Shown one piece after another: positions 6,952-13,004 of a stretch of 13,004 bases of DNA. This stretch comes from Deinococcus sp. (GTDB lineage: Bacteria > Deinococcota > Deinococci > Deinococcales > Deinococcaceae): positions 1 through 13,004 of the forward strand of contig JAQBPF010000077.1 of NCBI GenBank assembly GCA_028287665.1, given 5' to 3'. Within the stretch, counting starts at the first letter, position 1. Each line of letters opens with the position of its first letter. Under the pieces are notes generated by a model. It was not told where the DNA came from. It saw only the letters and a program-made list of their open reading frames with translations, and made no database searches. A program made the position numbers and the translations under genes.

Positions 6952-8216
6952 TGCGGGTGCTGGTGATTGGCGGCGGTGGACGCGAACACGCCATCGTTGA
7001 CGCCTGTGCCCGCCACGGTCATGAGGTGCTTTGTACTCCCGGCAACCCCGGTATAGCGGCGCAGGCCCGCATCATCGCTGGTCCCCAGGACGCCGACAGT
7101 CTGGCCGAACTGGCTGTGCAGGAAGGCGTGGATGTGGTGATCGTGGGACCGGAAGCTTACCTTGCGGCGGGCGTGGTGGATGCCTGTAGGGCGCGTGCAG
7201 TGCCCGCCTTCGGTTCGACCCGCGCCGCCAGCCGTCTGGAGGGCGACAAGGCGTGGAGCAAGGCCTTTATGAACCGCTACGGTATTCCTACCGCGCAGCA
7301 CCGGGCTTTTTCGGGGTTGCAGGACGCTCTGACCTATGCGGCCACCTGCTCCCTGCCTACCGTCATCAAAGACGCGGGCCTGCGGGCGGGCAAGGGTGTC
7401 ACGATTGCCCACAGTTACGCCGAGGCAGAGGCCGCCCTGCAAGATATTTTTACGCAACCTGGCGCACAGGCGGTCATCGAGGATTTCATGACCGGGCAGG
7501 AAGTCAGCATGCTGGCCCTGACCGATGGGCAGCGGTACGCGCTCACGCCTCCCAGTCAGGATCACAAGACGATTTTTGAAGGCGATGTGGGTCCCATGAC
7601 CGGCGGCATGGGCGTCATCTGCCCTTTCCCCTTGCCAGACGAGGCCCTGGCCGTGATCAGGTCCGACATTATCGAGCGCACATTGGCTGGAATGCGTTCG
7701 GAAGGCCTGCCCTATACCGGGGTGCTGTATGCGGGCCTGATGCTGACTCCGGCTGGTCCCAAGGTGGTGGAATTCAACGCCCGTTTTGGTGATCCCGAAG
7801 CCGAAGCGGTCTTGCCTCTCCTCACCTCCGATCTGGCTCAACATGCGCTGGACGCTGCACGCGGCGAACTGAATCCGGCGGCGGTGCAGTTTGGGGCGGC
7901 GGCGAGCGCGGTCGTCATTCTGGCCGCGCCCGGCTATCCCGGCGAGCCACAAAAGGGAATTCCTCTGACGTTGCCGCCGACCGGAGTGGGGGAGACCATC
8001 TATCACGCTGGCACGGCCCTGCAAGACGGTCAATTGATCAGTAGCGGGGGCCGTGTGCTGGCCGTGACCGCGACTGCCGAAACACTGAGTGCTGCGCTGG
8101 GCCGGGCCTATGCGCTGGCCGACCGGATAGGATTCGAGGGAGCACAATGCCGCCGCGATATCGGCTCACGTATTGGGGCTGTGCCGGAATCTGCGCCTGA
8201 TTCAACCCCTGTTTGA
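6951..8216 (+). CDS. purD: Phosphoribosylamine-glycine ligase (GAR synthetase)
   Basis: ATP-dependent ligation of glycine to 5-phosphoribosylamine, the second step of de novo purine synthesis, in the cytoplasm. At 421 residues it is standard length for the monofunctional enzyme. The N-domain opens with VLVIGGGGREHAI (3-15); the ATP-grasp domain has GDKAWSKAFMNRYGIP (98-113), the glycine-rich AGKGVTIA (146-153), PPSQDHK (200-206), GPMTGGMG (214-221) and the Mg-binding EFNARFGDPEAEAVLPLL (274-291). The C-domain ends with YHAGTALQDG and SGGRVLAVTA, then YALADRIGFEG and RRDIG. One oddity is KDAGLRAGKGV where most members read KADGLAAGKGV; the catalytic Lys region is otherwise intact. The start overlaps the MBL stop and has no good ribosome binding site, implying translational coupling. 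The tRNA-Leu promoter begins inside its last codons. Confidence 0.97.
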   Translation: MRVLVIGGGGREHAIVDACARHGHEVLCTPGNPGIAAQARIIAGPQDADSLAELAVQEGVDVVIVGPEAYLAAGVVDACRARAVPAFGSTRAASRLEGDKAWSKAFMNRYGIPTAQHRAFSGLQDALTYAATCSLPTVIKDAGLRAGKGVTIAHSYAEAEAALQDIFTQPGAQAVIEDFMTGQEVSMLALTDGQRYALTPPSQDHKTIFEGDVGPMTGGMGVICPFPLPDEALAVIRSDIIERTLAGMRSEGLPYTGVLYAGLMLTPAGPKVVEFNARFGDPEAEAVLPLLTSDLAQHALDAARGELNPAAVQFGAAASAVVILAAPGYPGEPQKGIPLTLPPTGVGETIYHAGTALQDGQLISSGGRVLAVTATAETLSAALGRAYALADRIGFEGAQCRRDIGSRIGAVPESAPDSTPV

Positions 8217-8242
8217 CCAGGCGCCCCCAACTGCGCTAGTAT
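8213..8242 (+). promoter_or_regulatory. Promoter of tRNA-Leu
   Basis: TTGACC (8213-8218) and TAGTAT (8237-8242) are 18 bp apart, a good sigma-70-type promoter. The -35 box overlaps the purD stop codon. Initiation near 8249 would leave a leader of about 37 nt before the tRNA. Confidence 0.7.
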
Positions 8243-8285
8243 CCGCTCCGCGCTTGATCTTGTGGATTCCACAGCCAGGGCGTAG

Positions 8286-8368
<83 letters not shown>

Positions 8369-8376
8369 CCTCAAAG

Positions 8377-8401
8377 CCCTCGTCCTGAACGGGGGTTTTT
8401 T
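8377..8401 (+). terminator. Intrinsic terminator of tRNA-Leu
   Basis: CCCTCGT pairs with ACGGGGG (one T-G) across the 5-nt loop CCTGA and is followed directly by six T. It begins 9 nt after the tRNA CCA end. Confidence 0.9.
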
Positions 8402-8526
8402 GTTGCTCCGTGTCACCGCCACACTGGGTTACCGCCCCACTGGGGCAAATCGTCCAAGCGGCCCCAGGTTCTCGCCCCTTGAACTGTCGTACTTTCTGTC
8501 GGTCAGAAGGACAGGAATCGTCGCCT

Positions 8527-8910
8527 TTACCGCCTCGTTGCCTTTGATGCCAGTTCAAGCTCTGTCTTGATCACATCGGCGTGGCAGGCCAGGGGTGCAC
8601 ACCAACAGATCAGGGCCAGGTGTTCGCCCGCCTCCACACGCTCCACGAGCGCCTGCACCGCCCGAGACTGGGGCGTATCCGGATAAGACACCTTGCCGCC
8701 AACAGAAACCCTCAGCCGCGTCTGAAGCCACTGCCTGTATAGGGCGATGACCTCTGGCCTTGAACCATTTTTGCCGATGGGAAAGGGGTTTCCCAGAATG
8801 CTGAAATCTGCGCCGAATGCGGGCTGATAGGTGGACTTGCGGCCCACATAAATGGCGGTGTAGCCCACGGGAATAGGGTGCCGGGCATTATGGACAATGA
8901 GGGCGCTCAT
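8527..8910 (-). CDS. DUF4326 domain protein
   Basis: A 127-residue soluble protein matching the DUF4326 pattern: VHNARH near residues 6-11, YVGRKS (21-26), GNPFPIG (40-46), an aromatic helix VIALYRQWL (54-62), then LALICWCAPLACHADVI (98-114) with C102, C104, C109 and H110. The clustered Cys/His suggests a metal site. DUF4326 proteins are widespread in phages and bacteria and their function is not established. The frame is open far upstream, but ATG 8910 starts the conserved domain and lies 7 nt after TAGCGT; earlier residues are Pro/Arg-rich and unlike the family. It stands alone: the tRNA terminator is on one side and the exported orphan ends 98 bp upstream. Confidence 0.88.
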   Translation of the reverse strand: MSALIVHNARHPIPVGYTAIYVGRKSTYQPAFGADFSILGNPFPIGKNGSRPEVIALYRQWLQTRLRVSVGGKVSYPDTPQSRAVQALVERVEAGEHLALICWCAPLACHADVIKTELELASKATRR

Positions 8911-8917
8911 AGGCTCA

Positions 8918-8945
8918 ACGCTATCAAGCCCCCTCCAGAGAGCAA
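8918..8945 (-). promoter_or_regulatory. Possible leaderless promoter of the DUF4326 gene
   Basis: On the minus strand TTGCTC (8940-8945) and TAGCGT (8918-8923) are 16 bp apart, and the -10 ends 7 nt before the ATG. A GGAGG is present but is about 20 nt from the ATG, too far for a ribosome binding site. Confidence 0.45.
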
Positions 8946-9008
8946 CAGGAGGCTCTACAGAAATCTGGATCGTTTTACTTTTCGAAGAGGAGGTGGGCCG
9001 CCCTGCCT

Positions 9009-9557
9009 TCATCCTGTTGGGGGCATTGCACAACGGGGCTCCGCGCTTTTGGGCAGCTCGAAACTGACCCAGACTTCGGTGCCCAGTTCGGTCGGCAACA
9101 CGGAGATGACCGTGGACCTTCCCTTCACCGTCGCAGATTGCCCCGTCTGCGCCGCACGCCGAATGGCCTGCTGCACCAGTGTGTCCAGACCACGCAGTGT
9201 GAGACCGCCGCACCGCTGGGCCAACACTGTAGATGCCTGAACCAACAACCGGCGCTCGCTGACCGTCAAAGTCGAGCCTGTCTGTGCCAGGGCACGCAGC
9301 TCGATCATCCGGACCTGTCCTGCCTGTGCCGCTGACTCGGCGTTGTTTCCGAAGAGGCCACGCAATGTCGTTCCAGACCCCTGCAAGCTCCAGACACTGT
9401 AGGTGGCGTGTGCCAGCTCAAACGATGCGGCGCGAATGACCCCGGCACTCCGCAATGCTGCCAAAGGATCAGTGAGGGTGGGTGCTGCCCAGATCGGGCC
9501 AGCCAGTGCAGAACCAAGGACCAGTGCGCGGCAGACCATCTGACACAGTCTTTGCAT
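9009..9557 (-). CDS. Exported protein of unknown function
   Basis: Not recognised. The 182-residue product starts with a signal peptide: Arg near the N-terminus, hydrophobic ALVLGSALAG at 11-20 and a cleavage site after about residue 25 (IWAAP). The mature part has a VIRAASFELAHATYSVW stretch, then a helical middle (ERRLLVQASTVLAQ) and a Lys/Arg-rich C-terminal beta-like segment (VKGRSTVISVLPTELGTEVWVSFELP). One Cys lies mid-chain and one near the C-terminus. ATG 9557 is chosen over an earlier in-frame start at 9629 because it places the signal peptide correctly and follows TGCTAGCCT by 5 nt. It is probably periplasmic or cell-wall associated. It stands alone, with 220 bp upstream lacking other genes. 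Confidence 0.75.
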   Translation of the reverse strand: MQRLCQMVCRALVLGSALAGPIWAAPTLTDPLAALRSAGVIRAASFELAHATYSVWSLQGSGTTLRGLFGNNAESAAQAGQVRMIELRALAQTGSTLTVSERRLLVQASTVLAQRCGGLTLRGLDTLVQQAIRRAAQTGQSATVKGRSTVISVLPTELGTEVWVSFELPKSAEPRCAMPPTG

Positions 9558-9562
9558 GCCGT

Positions 9563-9571
9563 AGGCTAGCA
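9563..9571 (-). promoter_or_regulatory. Extended -10 of the exported-protein gene
   Basis: TGCTAGCCT on the minus strand, identical to the element before tyrA, ends 5 nt before the ATG at 9557. The rest of the upstream spacer (to 9777) shows only two short hairpins, CAGAC/GTCTG at 9663-9679 and CAGGC/GCCTG at 9756-9769. Confidence 0.4.
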
Positions 9572-9777
9572 AGAAGCAGTGGGCGGTCCTGCTGCGCGAC
9601 AGATCGTAAGGTTCTGAACCAGCGCCCAAGAGATCAGTGCCTTACAACAACCCGGCTGTATACAGACCAATTCTGTCTGGCATCAATCTCTTCTGATCAA
9701 AGACAGCTTTTCTTACAACAGTTCCGCTCCTTCAACATCAAGAAGTGGACTTGTTCAGGCGTTCGCCTGTTCAGCGT

Positions 9778-9948
9778 TCAGCTGTGGCCGGGGTCCGAGT
9801 CGTCTGATGGGCGACCATGCGTGCCTTCTCTCTCACGCGGCTGCTCGTGGGTGGTGGGCTGCGGCTGGGGTTGGCCGTTTTCTTCTGGCGTGGGATGAAC
9901 CTCAGACTGAGCGGTGCGCTGCTCTTCTTCCTCGTGGTGACGGGTCAT
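9778..9948 (-). CDS. Highly charged small protein (56 aa)
   Basis: Not recognised. The 56-residue product is almost entirely polar: an N-terminal HHEEEEQR block, then Gln/Pro/Glu repeats (QPQPQP) and an Asp/His-rich end (DDSDPGHS). It has no Cys, Trp or hydrophobic segment and would be intrinsically disordered. The decisive evidence for translation is a full AAGGAGG Shine-Dalgarno sequence 3 nt before ATG 9948, one of the strongest in the window; an in-frame start upstream at 9981 lacks one. The 3-nt spacing is tight. Codon use is mixed. The overlapping plus-strand frame from 9807 has no such support. It could be a stress or desiccation peptide by composition, but that is only a thought. Confidence 0.55.
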   Translation of the reverse strand: MTRHHEEEEQRTAQSEVHPTPEENGQPQPQPTTHEQPREREGTHGRPSDDSDPGHS

Positions 9949-9958
9949 GGGCCTCCTT
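9949..9958 (-). promoter_or_regulatory. Strong Shine-Dalgarno before the 56-aa gene
   Basis: On the minus strand AAGGAGG precedes the ATG at 9948 by 3 nt. This settles the start in preference to the longer frame. Confidence 0.6.
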
Positions 9959-10094
9959 GGTGTCAGCGGTCCGGCAGGCACCAGCCGCTCCAGTGCCTCT
10001 GGCCTTAGCGTGCGCCGTTAGGAAAGCCCTGCGTTCAGGAGGTCATGAAGTGGTCTTGAGTCTTGAGGACACGTCGCCTCAGCCCTTCACCGGG

Positions 10095-10322
10095 TCAAGC
10101 CACCTGGGCCCGCGACTGAATCGCCATCAATTTGCTGTTCAGATCATTGAGTTCAACCCTGGCTACCCGTTCTTCAGCTCGGGTTTTTCCGTGCCAGATA
10201 GCAGCCGTCAGTTGTGCCTCGACCAGAACGATCTGGTGATTCAGGGTGGTTTCCAGTTGATGCAGGCCCGCAGAATCAGTGGGTAAACAGCTGAGCCAAT
10301 CTTGCCAATCCTTGGCCCTCAC
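10095..10322 (-). CDS. Small helical protein, probable coiled coil (75 aa)
   Basis: Not recognised. The 75-residue product begins with a Trp-rich WQDWLSCL segment, followed from about residue 20 by one long predicted helix with Leu/Ile/Val at heptad-like spacing (LETTLNHQIVLVEAQL, then ERVARVELNDLNSKLMAIQ) and many Glu/Arg pairs, as in a coiled coil. The start is GTG at 10322 with GAAGG 6 nt upstream. There is no signal peptide or membrane helix. It lies upstream of and parallel to the 56-aa gene (146 bp gap), so they could share a transcript. Codon use is fair, with more A/T-ending codons than the neighbours. It might regulate or scaffold another protein; nothing in the sequence says which. 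Confidence 0.55.
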   Translation of the reverse strand: MRAKDWQDWLSCLPTDSAGLHQLETTLNHQIVLVEAQLTAAIWHGKTRAEERVARVELNDLNSKLMAIQSRAQVA

Positions 10323-10859
10323 AGTCGGCCTTCTTGTTCACGGGAAATACGGACGCACGTCAGGAGTCTCATGCTTCTCAGCCTAGGCAGAAGGCGGGAA
10401 GACCGGACTACAAAACGCTGATTGCGACTTCAGCCATTGGCGGGCCCCAGTTCTTCAGCAAAAGATAAAGATGAGAGGCTGCGGTGGCCCTCAAGCCAAA
10501 TCACAGATGAACTCTGGCCCGGAGGTGTGCGCCTCTTGGCCCGAATCGATATTTCTGGGAGACCCGCAAGCCCACAGGTACTCCTTTCCTGGCGCTCTCC
10601 TCTAGGTGTAGGGGTCAGAAACCAGTTGCTCCAGGTGCGTCACTTCATGTCGGCCCGGTCTCTACACAGTTCTCAGGGCTCCTGCGGCGGCCTCTCAACT
10701 CCCATCGTGTTGGGATTCAAAGGGAGATGAGCGGGGAAGAGAAAGTCTGTATTCAGGAAAATGGATGGACAGGCGGCGCGGGTTCGACCTTAGGGAAAGG
10801 ATACGGAATCCCTATGAACAATCGTTCCACCACTGATTTAGGCGTGAAACAATACGCCC
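10323..10859. other. 537-bp spacer without a defensible gene
   Basis: This spacer separates the minus-strand 75-aa gene from the plus-strand 163-aa gene. Open frames exist (for example 10422-10730 plus), but their products are low in structure, have no ribosome binding site and poor codon use. The one clear structure is the inverted repeat at 10694-10731. Promoters for both flanking genes should lie here; a weak AACAAT (10848-10853), 6 nt before ATG 10860, and an arm pair GGCGT/ACGCC (10841-10858) are the only candidates. By eye the base composition is less G/C-rich than the coding regions. No IS remnant, RNA gene or radiation/desiccation response motif was recognised. Confidence 0.5.
10694..10731 (+). 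repeat. Inverted repeat in the spacer
   Basis: CTCAACTCCC (10694-10703) pairs with GGGAGATGAG (10722-10731) at 9 of 10 positions, with an 18-nt loop. There is no T-run after it, so it is not an obvious terminator; it may be a structured leader or a small RNA. Confidence 0.4.
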
Positions 10860-11351
10860 ATGATCGACCGTTCCACCCTCAGCGTCACGGTTCATGCGGC
10901 GGCTCTGCCTACCGTCAAGGCAGAATTGCAGGTGGTTCATGTGTCGCCAAACGGCATTATTGATTTTCCCAACTCCAGTGCCTTTGAGATCACCCATCTG
11001 CCCAATTCGCCGGAAATCTTTTCAAGGGTCCGGACCTTTCAGGTCGATCTGGCCGGATTGAAGCGCCGCCAGGGAAGCCAGGTCGGGCACCTGTACGCCG
11101 TCAGTATCCACAGTTCGCCCCGCCCCTTGCAGTTCCTGGACGGCATGGAATTGGAGATCCTTGGGCCGGGCATCGTCAACACCTCAGTGATGCAGCTCAG
11201 CGACCATGCGGTGTTGTTGGGTGTCTGGTGGCAAAACCGGGCGGGCGAGTGGGCCTTCGAACACAGCGGCGCGGTTCTCGACACGCTGAATCATCTGTAC
11301 CAGAGGGTCTTTCTGGCCGGGAAATACGCAGAACGCTTTGCCGACCGCTGA
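10860..11351 (+). CDS. Unknown 163-aa protein
   Basis: Not recognised. The 163-residue product has no signal peptide and no membrane segment. It looks alpha/beta: an N-terminal beta-like half (TLSVTVHAAAL, AELQVVHVSPNGIIDFP, FEITHLP), a conserved-looking MELEILGPGIVNT turn, VLLGVWWQNRAGEWAF near residues 121-136, and a C-terminal helix (LDTLNHLYQRVFLAGKYAERF). Codon use is good and the frame is clean, so it is a real gene. No Shine-Dalgarno sequence is present; AACAAT lies 6 nt before the ATG, so it may be leaderless. A 10-bp perfect hairpin 43 nt after the stop may end the transcript. It runs parallel to the DUF1003 and lipoprotein genes, 196 bp away, and whether it works with them is open. 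Confidence 0.75.
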   Translation: MIDRSTLSVTVHAAALPTVKAELQVVHVSPNGIIDFPNSSAFEITHLPNSPEIFSRVRTFQVDLAGLKRRQGSQVGHLYAVSIHSSPRPLQFLDGMELEILGPGIVNTSVMQLSDHAVLLGVWWQNRAGEWAFEHSGAVLDTLNHLYQRVFLAGKYAERFADR

Positions 11352-11393
11352 GCCGACGGCAGACTTGTAGCTCTCTGGCTGGATTCGGTCTCG

Positions 11394-11434
11394 AGCCTGC
11401 CCCTTGTCAGTCTGGCTGTGGGTCGGGGCAGGCT
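11394..11434 (+). terminator. Perfect 10-bp hairpin after the 163-aa gene
   Basis: AGCCTGCCCC (11394-11403) and GGGGCAGGCT (11425-11434) are exact complements with a 21-nt loop. There is no T-run directly after, so it could be a terminator, an mRNA stabiliser or a leader structure for the next gene. Confidence 0.45.
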
Positions 11435-11444
11435 GCGGCGCGTT

Positions 11445-11457
11445 GTATTTGAAATAC
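11445..11457. promoter_or_regulatory. 13-bp palindrome, possible operator
   Basis: GTATTTGAAATAC is two perfect 6-bp arms around one G, unusually A/T-rich for this region. It lies about 28 bp upstream of a TATGCT -10-like element (11485-11490) that could drive the DUF1003 gene, so an activator or repressor site is plausible. Confidence 0.4.
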
Positions 11458-11547
11458 TGCTCGGACGTGGATCTGCGCTTGGCATATGCTGGGGCCCATC
11501 GTGGTGCGGCGTATTGCAGGGATGACCGAAGTGGCAGGGCAGGCGGC

Positions 11548-12126
11548 GTGACCCCGTCTCAGGATGACCGCCTGGCTGCCCTCCTTCAGGAAAACGCGGA
11601 GATCAACAGTCTGCTTCAGCAGCAGGTCGGAGCGCACCTCACCAACCTGCACCGTCCGCTCGAACGATTTGGCCTCCTGCTCAGCCGACCTACCTTCATT
11701 CTGACGGCCCTGACGCTGTTTATCCTGTGGATCTTGCTGAATCTGAGATTCAAATTCACCACCCATACACCCTGGGATGAGCCGCCCTTCTTCTGGTTGC
11801 AGGGCCTGATTGGGCTGCTCAGCCTGATCGTGACGGTGACAGTGCTGGTTTCACAGGCCAGGCAGGCGCAATTGGCCGAGCAGCGTGCTCAGCTGCAACT
11901 TCAGATCGTGCTGCTGACCGAACAGCGCTCGGCCAAAATTATTGCCCTCCTGGAAGAACTGCGTCGGGACCTGCCCAATGTCAAAAACCGGGTGGATAGG
12001 GATGCCAACGTGATGCAGCAGGCCAGTCGGCCAGGGGCCATTCTGGAAGCGTTGAATACGTTGTCCGAGGATGCTGTAGCCAAGGATGCTGCGTCTACCC
12101 AACTGCCGCCAGAGCAGGGCCAGTGA
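11548..12126 (+). CDS. DUF1003 membrane protein
   Basis: A 192-residue inner-membrane protein of the DUF1003 family. A cytoplasmic N-terminal helix (about 7-45, ENAEINSLLQQ) is followed by the family block LLSRPTFIL at 43-51. Transmembrane helix 1 is near 49-66 (ending in a conserved Asn), a periplasmic loop contains WDEPPFFWLQ (76-85), and helix 2 is near 86-101. The typical VLVSQARQA and a long charged Gln/Glu/Arg coiled coil (about 103-142) lead to a polar C-terminus. DUF1003 function is not established. GTG at 11548 gives the usual family length; the longer in-frame start at 11404 would add a segment unlike the family. A 9-codon frame (MTEVAGQAA, 11522-11551) ends in a GTGA overlap with this start and could couple translation. 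The stop at 12126 overlaps the frame leading into the lipoprotein gene. Confidence 0.85.
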   Translation: MTPSQDDRLAALLQENAEINSLLQQQVGAHLTNLHRPLERFGLLLSRPTFILTALTLFILWILLNLRFKFTTHTPWDEPPFFWLQGLIGLLSLIVTVTVLVSQARQAQLAEQRAQLQLQIVLLTEQRSAKIIALLEELRRDLPNVKNRVDRDANVMQQASRPGAILEALNTLSEDAVAKDAASTQLPPEQGQ

Positions 12127-12224
12127 GGGGGTTATTCAGGAGTGCGGTCCAGCAATGCACAGACCAGACAGTGGGACCGGCCTCTGCTGCAATGGGCAGC
12201 GCGAACAGGGCTGGACGTGGTGAC

Positions 12225-12677
12225 GTGCTCAAAAGCCCTCTCCTGATCTTTCTGGCGGCTCTCTGTCTGGTGGGCTGTAAACATCAACCTGATCCTCAAG
12301 CCGAGTCAGGGCTTGAATCGGGGCCTGAAAGTGTGGTGGTGCCTGCTCCGCGCTCCTCCAGCGAGGTGTTTCGGGAATCCACCCGCCGCTATCTGGTCGT
12401 CACTCGGGGCACGGAGGCTCCGTGTGACGCCTTGTTGGGTGAGGAACTGGCCAGCGTGTTTACCCGTCAGGGCCAGCAGGTTCTGTGCGGCAAGCTGCCC
12501 ACCGATGCCAGTACCACCCGTCGGCTGCTGGACCGGATTTACGGCGGCAATATCACCATTCCCTGGGAAGTGTCCGGCGACCTGCTCACCGCTGTGTTTT
12601 TGATTTCGGATGGCGTGGAGATGCCTGTATTTTTGTTCAGGGAGAAACTGGTGGTGTTGTTCCAGTTGCCGGGCTGA
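12225..12677 (+). CDS. Small lipoprotein of unknown function
   Basis: A predicted lipoprotein of 150 residues: Lys3, hydrophobic LLIFLAALCL and the lipobox LVGC with lipidated Cys18, so the mature protein would be anchored to the membrane. A Pro/Glu/Ser-rich linker (about 20-45) precedes a folded domain from about 47 (ESTRRYLVVTRGTEAPCDALLGEELASVF) through LDRIYGGNITIPWEVSGDLLTAVFLISDG to a beta-like C-terminus ending FREKLVVLFQLPG. Two Cys (in APCDAL and LCGKLP) may form a disulfide. GTG 12225 is chosen because it places the lipobox correctly. The frame is open upstream to GTG 12123, which overlaps the DUF1003 stop (GTGA), and to ATG 12192; those give an N-terminal extension that does not look like a signal peptide. 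Probably in one operon with the DUF1003 gene. No known domain recognised. Confidence 0.75.
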   Translation: MLKSPLLIFLAALCLVGCKHQPDPQAESGLESGPESVVVPAPRSSSEVFRESTRRYLVVTRGTEAPCDALLGEELASVFTRQGQQVLCGKLPTDASTTRRLLDRIYGGNITIPWEVSGDLLTAVFLISDGVEMPVFLFREKLVVLFQLPG

Positions 12678-13004
12678 TCAGCTGAAGTCACGGTGGGCAG
12701 GCGGGCAATCTCAGCGGAGGCCACCGGCTGCCTGATGACCGGGATGGGCAGGGCCGAACATGCCCGCCAAACAGACAGTATTCTGGGCGGCAACCAGCCC
12801 AGCCACGGACAGAAAATCGTGGATCAGGCTGGATCAACACAGCGGTGTGGGGTGGATGCAGGCGAACGTGGGGCTGCCCTCTGGAGACGGGGCGGCAAAG
12901 CGCTGGAGTCCCCGGGTCTTTGCCGGGGCATCAGCGAGACGCATTCCTCTGCGGGGCGCGGGGGCTTATGGCATTCCCGGTCCACTCACACACGCTCCGA
13001 GGAG
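12678..13004. other. Right-hand 327 bases, no defensible gene
   Basis: One plus-strand frame (from GTG 12693) stays open to the window edge, but its translation is Gly/Arg/Ser-rich with no hydrophobic core pattern and no ribosome binding site, so I do not call it. Structures seen are the 10-bp palindrome GCTGATCAGC at 12673-12682, spanning the lipoprotein stop, and a hairpin CCCCGG/CCGGGG at 12910-12928 with a 7-nt loop and no T-run. Confidence 0.4.

Noticed and set aside
8434..8446. GCCCC-ACT-GGGGC hairpin as terminator of the DUF4326 gene
   Set aside because: It is about 80 nt beyond the stop, has a 3-nt loop and no T-run on the minus strand.
9807..10286. 159-codon plus-strand frame
   Set aside because: No ribosome binding site, no recognisable domain, and it overlaps two minus-strand frames that have start-site support.
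10422..10730. 102-codon plus-strand frame in the spacer
   Set aside because: Poor codon pattern, no ribosome binding site and no structural signature.
10727..10963. 78-codon plus-strand frame with GGGAG before ATG 10728
   Set aside because: The GGGAG abuts the ATG with no spacing, and the frame runs out of phase into the well-supported 163-aa gene.
12693..13004. Frame open to the right edge
   Set aside because: Gly/Arg/Ser-rich translation with no hydrophobic pattern; most likely a chance opening in G/C-rich DNA, though a longer window could change this.

Overview
The window looks like ordinary chromosome from a Deinococcus-like bacterium (phylum Deinococcota). This is an inference from three things: high G+C with G/C-ending codons; gene content (RNHCP zinc protein, DUF4326, DUF1003, TauE/SafE permease, YiiM-like MOSC protein, several lineage-type orphans); and many start codons that lie only 5-7 nt after a TANNNT-type -10 element with no Shine-Dalgarno sequence, as expected for leaderless transcripts, which are common in Deinococcus. 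I see no IS element, prophage, CRISPR array, toxin-antitoxin pair or recognisable defence operon.

Left part (1-4700). A 3'-truncated prephenate dehydrogenase gene (tyrA, minus) is followed by a divergent spacer of about 470 bp filled with degenerate G-rich/C-rich inverted-repeat DNA. Then come a TauE/SafE permease, a 62-aa acidic orphan and peptide methionine sulfoxide reductase msrA (all plus). A convergent MOSC-domain gene (minus) follows, then a two-gene operon (four-helix membrane protein plus RNHCP zinc protein, plus) ending in a long hairpin terminator shared with a convergent solute-binding protein.

Middle (4686-8401). The amino-acid-type substrate-binding protein (minus) has no permease or ATPase beside it. 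It is preceded by a 59-codon Cys-rich frame whose stop overlaps its ATG. On the plus strand, a 57-aa two-helix membrane protein, a metallo-beta-lactamase-fold hydrolase and purD overlap by 1-4 nt and form one tightly coupled operon. The promoter of the next gene, tRNA-Leu(CAA), lies across the purD stop codon; the tRNA ends with a textbook intrinsic terminator.

Right part (8402-13004). Minus-strand singletons: a DUF4326 protein, an exported orphan, a 56-aa highly charged peptide behind a strong ribosome binding site, and a 75-aa helical protein. A 537-bp spacer with one notable inverted repeat follows. Then a plus-strand run holds an unknown 163-aa protein, a DUF1003 membrane protein with a cytoplasmic coiled coil, and a small lipoprotein. 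The last 327 bases hold no gene I can defend.

The genes mostly serve housekeeping (aromatic amino acid and purine synthesis, oxidised methionine repair, translation) plus small envelope proteins. The parts most worth a second look are the SBP/Cys-rich upstream frame, the small-membrane-protein/MBL/purD operon, and the DUF1003/lipoprotein cluster.
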